DNA from: OMSK01 sp902492995
GTDB lineage: Bacteria; Bacillota_I; Bacilli_A; RF39; UBA660
Assembly: GCA_902492995.1 (NCBI GenBank)
Contig: CABUNR010000021.1
Location: 1 to 23,033, forward strand
Reading direction: 5' to 3'
Length of the DNA stretch: 23,033 bases
This document shows positions 20,141 through 23,033 of the stretch, piece by piece. A program made the position numbers and the translations under genes. Under the pieces are notes generated by a model. The model saw only the letters and a program-made list of their open reading frames with translations. It was not told where the DNA came from and did not search any database. Every line of letters begins with the position of its first letter. The first letter of the stretch is position 1.

Positions 20141-22642
20141 ATGAACGAGGTATTAAATAAAATATATAATTATGCTTTGGAAGAAATAATGGGAGATAGA
20201 TATGGTAGCTATGCAAAAGAAATAATTCAAGATAGAGCATTACCAGATGTTAGAGATGGATTAAAACCAGTACAAAGAAGAATTTTATATGCAATGTTTA
20301 GAGATAAAAATACATATGAAAAACCACATAAAAAATCAGCAACTGCAGTAGGTAATGTAATGGGACACTATCATCCACATGGTGATTCATCTATTTATGA
20401 GGCTTTAGTTAGAATGAGTCAATGGTGGAAAACAAATACGCCTTATATTGATATGCATGGTAATAATGGATCAATGGATGGTGATAGCCCAGCTGCAATG
20501 CGTTATACAGAAGCTCGTCTTTCAAAAATAAGTAATGAACTTTTAAAAGATATAGATAAAAATACGGTAGAAATGGCATGGAATTTTGATGATACTTTAA
20601 AAGAACCAACTGTTTTACCTGCTAAATATCCTAACTTACTTGTAAATGGAGCTAATGGTATAAGTGCTGGATATGCAACAAATATTCCAACTCATAATTT
20701 AGGTGAAGTAATAGATGCTACTATAAAAAGAATAGATTCACCAAATTCAAGGTTAGAAACAATTCTAGAAATAATAAAAGGACCAGATTTTCCAACAGGA
20801 GGAATAGTAGAAGGAAAAAAAGGAATAGTAGATGCATATACTAAAGGAATTGGAAAAATAAATATAAAAGCCAAATATGAATTTGTAAAAGAAAAAGGAA
20901 AAGAACAAATAGTTATTCATGAAATACCTTTTGAAGTAAATAAAGCCTTGTTAGTTGCTAAAATAGCAGAAATAAAATATGATAAAAAAATTGATGGAAT
21001 AACTGATGTTAGAGATGAATCTGATCAAAATGAACCAATGCGAATTGTAATTGATTTAAAAAAAGGAGCAGACAAAGATTTAATTATTAATTATTTACTT
21101 AAAAATACAGATTTACAAATAAGTTATAATTTTAACATGGTAGCAATCGTAAATAAAAAACCAATGACTATTGGGATACTTCCAATGCTAGATGCATATA
21201 TTGCTCATCAAAAAGAAGTAATTTTAAGAAGAACAAAATTTGATTTAGAAACTGCCAAAAGAGAAATGCATATAGTAGAAGGTTTAATAAAAGCTTTAAG
21301 TATATTAGATGAAGTAATAAAAACAATAAGAAAAAGTAAAAATAAAAGTGATGCTAAATTAAATTTAGTAAAAGAATATGATTTTACAGAAATTCAAGCA
21401 GAAGCAATTGTAACATTACAACTATATAAATTAACTAATACAGATGTTACTGAGCTTGAAGAAAGAAATAGAAATTTAAAATTAATTATAAAAGGATTAG
21501 AAGCAATATTAAGTGATGAAGAAAAATTAAAAAGTGTCATGAAAGAAGAACTTAGAAGAGTAAAGAAAGAATATGCCGTAGCAAGAAAAACTGAAATAAG
21601 AGATGAAATAACAGAAATAAAAATTGATACAATTAAAATGATTCCTAAAGAAGATGTAATAGTAGTAGTAACAAAGGAAGGATATGTAAAACGTGTATCT
21701 CAAAGAAGTTATGATGAATCAGTAGAAACAACAATAAAAGAAGGAGATTATATAATTGGTAAATATAAAATGTCAACATTAGATACATTGATATTATTTA
21801 CTGATTTAGGAAATTATTTATATATTCCTGTATATGAATTACCAGATTTAAAATGGAAAGACATGGGAAAACATGTAAGTAATATAGTAGCAATAAAAGC
21901 TATAGAAAATGTAGTAGCAAGTCTTCCTGTATATGATTTTGAAAGCGATAAAATAATTACCATTTATACGAAAAATGGTATGATAAAAAGGACATATTTA
22001 AAAGATTTTAAAGTATCAAGATATAATAAACCTATAGTAGCAATTAAATTAAAGGAAGATGATAAATTAATCGGAATAGAAAGTATAAATGATCCATATA
22101 TATTTGTAGCAACTTATAGTGGATATGGACTTTCATATAATCTAGAAGAAGTGCCAATTACAGGACTTAAAACAAGTGGTGTAAAATCTATTAGTTTAAA
22201 AAATGATTTTGTTGTATCTAGTCATATATTTGGAGATGATTATGAATATTTAACAGTTATAACAAATAAAAATACAGCAAAAAGAGTAAAATTGACAGAA
22301 TTTAGCTTATCATCAAGAGCAAGACGTGGTTCAAAAATAATAAAAGAAGTAAAAACAAATCCATATAATATATTAAACACATTTATAATACCTTATAAAA
22401 AACAATTAGGACTTAAAACAGCAAATGAAATAAATATAATTAAATTAACGGAAATTCCTATAAGTGATGCTTACAAAACAGGATCAACAATATCAAAAGC
22501 TAATATAATAGATGTATTTGAGGTAAAAGAGTTAGAAGAAAATAAAGAAATTAAAGTAGAAAAAGAAAATATATCATTAGATGATGTTGATAAAAAAATA
22601 CTTACAATTGATGATTTTTTAGATGAAGTTGAGAAAAGTTAG
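20141..22642 (+). CDS. parC: DNA topoisomerase IV subunit A
   Basis: 833-aa type IIA topoisomerase breakage-rejoining subunit. With ParE it unlinks daughter chromosomes. The N-terminal RALPDVRDGLKPVQRRILYAM, the winged-helix MGHYHPHGDSSIYEALVRMSQW, and AMRYTEARL with catalytic Tyr122 are all present. GNNGSMDGDSPAAMRYTEA is typical of ParC rather than GyrA (GNFGS--GD-AAAMRYTE). The C-terminal beta-pinwheel (about 495-790) lacks a canonical GyrA box (QRRGGKG), showing only a degenerate SSRARRGSK, which also favours ParC. The quinolone-determining positions are the sensitive-type residues Ser83 and Glu87 (E. coli ParC Ser80/Glu84). parE, which usually precedes parC, is not present; the gene has its own promoter. 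Length is normal. Confidence 0.95.
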   Translation: MNEVLNKIYNYALEEIMGDRYGSYAKEIIQDRALPDVRDGLKPVQRRILYAMFRDKNTYEKPHKKSATAVGNVMGHYHPHGDSSIYEALVRMSQWWKTNTPYIDMHGNNGSMDGDSPAAMRYTEARLSKISNELLKDIDKNTVEMAWNFDDTLKEPTVLPAKYPNLLVNGANGISAGYATNIPTHNLGEVIDATIKRIDSPNSRLETILEIIKGPDFPTGGIVEGKKGIVDAYTKGIGKINIKAKYEFVKEKGKEQIVIHEIPFEVNKALLVAKIAEIKYDKKIDGITDVRDESDQNEPMRIVIDLKKGADKDLIINYLLKNTDLQISYNFNMVAIVNKKPMTIGILPMLDAYIAHQKEVILRRTKFDLETAKREMHIVEGLIKALSILDEVIKTIRKSKNKSDAKLNLVKEYDFTEIQAEAIVTLQLYKLTNTDVTELEERNRNLKLIIKGLEAILSDEEKLKSVMKEELRRVKKEYAVARKTEIRDEITEIKIDTIKMIPKEDVIVVVTKEGYVKRVSQRSYDESVETTIKEGDYIIGKYKMSTLDTLILFTDLGNYLYIPVYELPDLKWKDMGKHVSNIVAIKAIENVVASLPVYDFESDKIITIYTKNGMIKRTYLKDFKVSRYNKPIVAIKLKEDDKLIGIESINDPYIFVATYSGYGLSYNLEEVPITGLKTSGVKSISLKNDFVVSSHIFGDDYEYLTVITNKNTAKRVKLTEFSLSSRARRGSKIIKEVKTNPYNILNTFIIPYKKQLGLKTANEINIIKLTEIPISDAYKTGSTISKANIIDVFEVKELEENKEIKVEKENISLDDVDKKILTIDDFLDEVEKS

Positions 22643-22671
22643 TTGTATTATCTAATATAATTTAGTATAAT
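22643..22671 (+). promoter_or_regulatory. SigA promoter of yneF
   Basis: TTGTAT (22643-22648), 17-bp spacer, TATAAT (22666-22671), starting at the base after the parC stop. Confidence 0.7.
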
Positions 22672-22695
22672 TAATTTACCAGAAAGGATGATAAC

Positions 22696-22908
22696 ATGTT
22701 ACAAGATGTTTTATTAGTAATATTAGGATTAGTAATAGGAGCAGTAGTTGGATTTTTACTAGCTCGTAAATATATGCAAAAATATATTAAGAAAAATCCT
22801 CCAATAAATGAACAAATGATTAAAGCAATGATGAGTGGAATGGGAAGAACTCCAAGTCAAAAACAAGTAAATCAAATGATGAAACAAATGACTAAATATA
22901 TGGATTAA
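22696..22908 (+). CDS. yneF: YneF family membrane protein (UPF0154)
   Basis: 70-aa protein with one N-terminal membrane segment (about 4-24, VLLVILGLVIGAVVGFLLAR) and a basic/Met-rich cytosolic tail. KYIKKNPPINEQMIKAMMSGMGRTPSQKQVNQMMKQM is the UPF0154 signature (NPPI-E-I--MM-QMGRKPSEK-I-Q). The family is widespread in Bacillota, and its function is not established. ATG 22696 behind AAAGGATGA. No terminator is obvious before the possible insertion sequence that follows. Confidence 0.95.
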   Translation: MLQDVLLVILGLVIGAVVGFLLARKYMQKYIKKNPPINEQMIKAMMSGMGRTPSQKQVNQMMKQMTKYMD

Positions 22909-22916
22909 TAAAAAAA

Positions 22917-23033
22917 GTGGTTCTTTGTCAAATAGTGTTGGTGGACAATAAATTTGATAAATGAATTGTGATTATAAGGGATGATGAAAAATCATCCTTT
23001 TATAATGCCTTTAATTAAGAAAATACGAGATAT
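22917..23033. mobile_element. Possible end of an ISL3-like insertion sequence
   Basis: From about 22917, GTGGTTCTTTGTCAAATAGT resembles, from memory, the GG-TCTTT-type terminal repeats of ISL3-family elements. After ~60 bp without a gene come a hairpin (AAGGGATGAT-gaaaa-ATCATCCTTT, 22976-23000) and an ATG at 23005 opening a frame MPLIKKIRD to the window edge, which could be a transposase start. There is no clear ribosome site. The element's body is outside the window, so this is tentative. Confidence 0.35.
22976..23000 (+). terminator. Hairpin, possible terminator or IS-end stem-loop
   Basis: AAGGGATGAT and ATCATCCTTT form a ten-pair stem (one G-U) around GAAAA; the T run after it is short. 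It could end yneF transcription or shield a downstream transposase from read-through. Confidence 0.5.

Overview
The window is AT-rich (roughly a quarter G+C by eye), reads with the standard code (TGG for Trp, TGA as a stop) and is packed with Bacillota genes. Recognisable sporulation genes (spoIVB, yabG, spoVG, yabP, yabQ, gerQ, a cse60-like gene) and two tandem perfect Spo0A boxes point to a spore-forming, or recently spore-forming, low-GC Firmicute. It is probably an uncultured gut-type Bacilli or Clostridia lineage. The exact taxon cannot be fixed from the sequence.

Layout. 1-754: the 3' part of a gene for a formylglycine-generating-enzyme/C-type-lectin-like protein. Its last ~140 bp are abruptly GC-rich and A-poor, as in the variable region of a diversity-generating retroelement (DGR). 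796-2353 (minus): spoIVB and a small COG2426-type membrane protein. 2476-6142: isoprenoid and envelope block (polyprenyl synthase, uppS, cdsA, rseP/rasP) without the dxr gene that separates cdsA and rasP in Bacillus. 6330-6916: decayed Rpn/PD-(D/E)XK transposase-like gene. 6958-7116: free-standing structured small RNA with its own promoter and terminator, probably 6S RNA. 7157-9364: ftsK/spoIIIE. 9482-13056: prfB (with its programmed +1 frameshift), a YitT-family gene, ftsE and ftsX. 13104-15511: yabG, veg (apparent ATT start), spoVG, yabP, yabQ, divIC, in the same relative order as in Bacillus. 15522-16483 (minus): lemA-like gene and gerQ, divergent from a cse60-like gene (16590), with tandem 0A boxes between them. 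16863-20007: an uncharacterised 118-aa gene, then a tight four-gene run (MFS-like transporter, 44-aa one-helix peptide, four-helix membrane protein, membrane-anchored SH3-repeat surface protein). 20141-22908: parC and yneF. 22917-23033: possible end of an ISL3-like insertion sequence.

Most of the window is housekeeping: envelope lipid carrier synthesis, division (FtsE/X, DivIC, FtsK), topoisomerase IV, release factor 2 and sporulation. Promoters are easy to read: many transcription units start with a near-consensus SigA promoter (17-bp spacer, often TGn-extended -10) right after the terminator of the previous unit, giving very short leaders. The strongest candidate for something unusual is the probable DGR variable region at the left end, whose template and reverse transcriptase would lie outside the window. 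Next are the Spo0A-box pair, the ATT start of veg, the small RNA and the 17289-20007 membrane/surface operon. No CRISPR array, tRNA or rRNA gene was seen.
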